Positions 63,405 through 64,000 of a stretch of 64,000 nucleotides of DNA are shown here, piece by piece (the first letter of the stretch is position 1; each line of letters opens with the position of its first letter). Both the position numbers and the translations under genes were made by a program. This DNA comes from Leifsonia sp. CL147 (GTDB lineage: Bacteria; Actinomycetota; Actinomycetes; Actinomycetales; Microbacteriaceae), in the NCBI RefSeq assembly GCF_900114565.1, contig NZ_FOTM01000004.1:62001-126000 (forward strand), read 5' to 3'. The notes under the pieces are model-generated. The model saw only the letters and a list, made by a program, of their open reading frames with translations. It was not told the origin of the DNA and made no database searches.

Positions 63405-63997
63405 TTCGTCCAGCCTTTCGGTAGATGGACCTTGGTAAGTTTTCCGGCTGGAGACCAAATGTCAATGGTGACCCCGCCAGACGTGCTTTCCTCGCGAATT
63501 CCGACTTCTGTGCCGTCGGGTAGCTTGCGCCTCTCTCCCGGGTAGCTCCCCGCATCCTCGACTGGTTCGCTACCGCGAGTGATCTCTTTGTAGATATCGC
63601 GTACCTCTTCGGGACTGTCCACCTCGCGTACCCCGGAGTTGTTGCCCTTACAGGTCTTACCTTTGAGGACTTCATTTACGTCCTCAAACGTGGGGGCCTC
63701 ATCCAGGTACTTCGTAAACGGCGTCACCGCCGGTCCGATGTGCTGCTTGACGCTGCCGTCGGGGTTGTGCGTCCAGTAGTACATGTCGAGCCAGGCGCGC
63801 TGAACCCGTTCCTCCGGGGTGTAGAACCGCGATCCGCTGGTGGATCCCGTTCCGACGCCCCCGAGCACGATGAGGGCGAGCGCGGCCATAACGGAAGCGG
63901 CACCGCAGACGGCGATGAGCTCGCTGACGCTGTAGGCGCCGCTCATCAGCCACTGGGCGATCTGCTGGATGCCGGCCCCCGCTGCCGGTACCGCCAT
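63401..63997 (-). CDS. Toxin-like protein, possibly incomplete at the window edge
   Basis: 198 residues from ATG 63997, three bases from the window end, so a longer N-terminus is possible. One hydrophobic span (LIAVCGAASVMAALALIVLG, about 29-48) is followed by a charged region (FYTPEERVQRAWLDMYYWTH). The last 60 residues read LPDGTEVGIREESTSGG, VTIDIWSPAG and KVHLPKGWTK. A compact C-terminal domain of this type, with Arg, Ser and Thr in short beta strands, resembles small nuclease toxin tips (BECR-like fold), but I cannot name the family. The tail is repeated at 62501 and the next gene overlaps the stop. No immunity or secretion motif was identified within it. Confidence 0.65.
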   Translation of the reverse strand: MAVPAAGAGIQQIAQWLMSGAYSVSELIAVCGAASVMAALALIVLGGVGTGSTSGSRFYTPEERVQRAWLDMYYWTHNPDGSVKQHIGPAVTPFTKYLDEAPTFEDVNEVLKGKTCKGNNSGVREVDSPEEVRDIYKEITRGSEPVEDAGSYPGERRKLPDGTEVGIREESTSGGVTIDIWSPAGKLTKVHLPKGWTK

Positions 63998-64000
63998 GGA

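Overview
The window is high-GC, gene-dense DNA from an actinobacterium, most likely a Microbacteriaceae member (Leifsonia-like). The reasons are three proteins with cell wall-binding repeat 2 modules, a WhiB regulator, a DUF3499 protein, a complete dTDP-rhamnose pathway, many GTG starts and frequent 4-bp start/stop overlaps. This taxonomic call is an inference from gene content. No rRNA, tRNA, CRISPR array, transposase or replication origin was found.

Layout. 1-5.7 kb: purK, an LCP wall-glycan ligase behind purE, an acyltransferase and a glycosyltransferase. 5.8-15.8 kb: the four dTDP-L-rhamnose genes (rmlB-rmlD on minus, rmlC-rmlA on plus), interleaved with three secreted cell wall-binding repeat proteins: one trypsin-like protease and two proteins with a lysozyme-like N-terminal region. 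15.8-22.3 kb: a minus-strand block with a Wzm/Wzt-type ABC exporter and glycosyltransferases, joined by GTGA overlaps. 22.4-42.5 kb: a large surface-glycan island with multidomain glycosyltransferases, four DUF2142 membrane proteins, a DUF2304 protein, a flippase-like protein and two O-antigen ligase/polymerase-like proteins. 42.6-46.8 kb: manA, an acyl-CoA dehydrogenase, galE and a WhiB2-like regulator. 46.9-51.5 kb: a GT2 membrane protein and a DUF5719 protein. 51.7-57.5 kb: a SpaA-type sortase-assembled pilus locus (large surface protein, major pilin, class C sortase). 57.5-61.8 kb: a metallopeptidase-family protein, DUF3499, a phosphomannomutase, adenosylhomocysteinase and a GNAT acetyltransferase. 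61.8-64 kb: an accessory region with a toxin-like gene running to the window edge, three tandem homologous small genes that look like immunity genes, and remnants of further toxin/immunity cassettes.

How it fits together. Most of the window makes, exports, polymerises and attaches a rhamnose-containing wall glycan. Rml enzymes supply dTDP-rhamnose, manA/manB and galE supply other activated sugars, glycosyltransferases build chains, an ABC exporter and a flippase/ligase set move and join them, and LCP probably fixes them to peptidoglycan. Cell wall-binding and pilus proteins then decorate the surface. As I recall the M. tuberculosis Rv3248c-Rv3276c region, the purE/purK, LCP, rml, whiB2, DUF3499, manB and sahH set is a conserved neighbourhood, and the glycan island and pilus genes are insertions within it.

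The least explained structures are two arrays of a palindrome repeated every 40 bp (17 copies at 25.4-26.1 kb, 4 copies at 45.1-45.2 kb), the toxin/immunity cassette array with a duplicated gene end beside it, and a recurrent TAG-box directly upstream of start codons that suggests many leaderless mRNAs.
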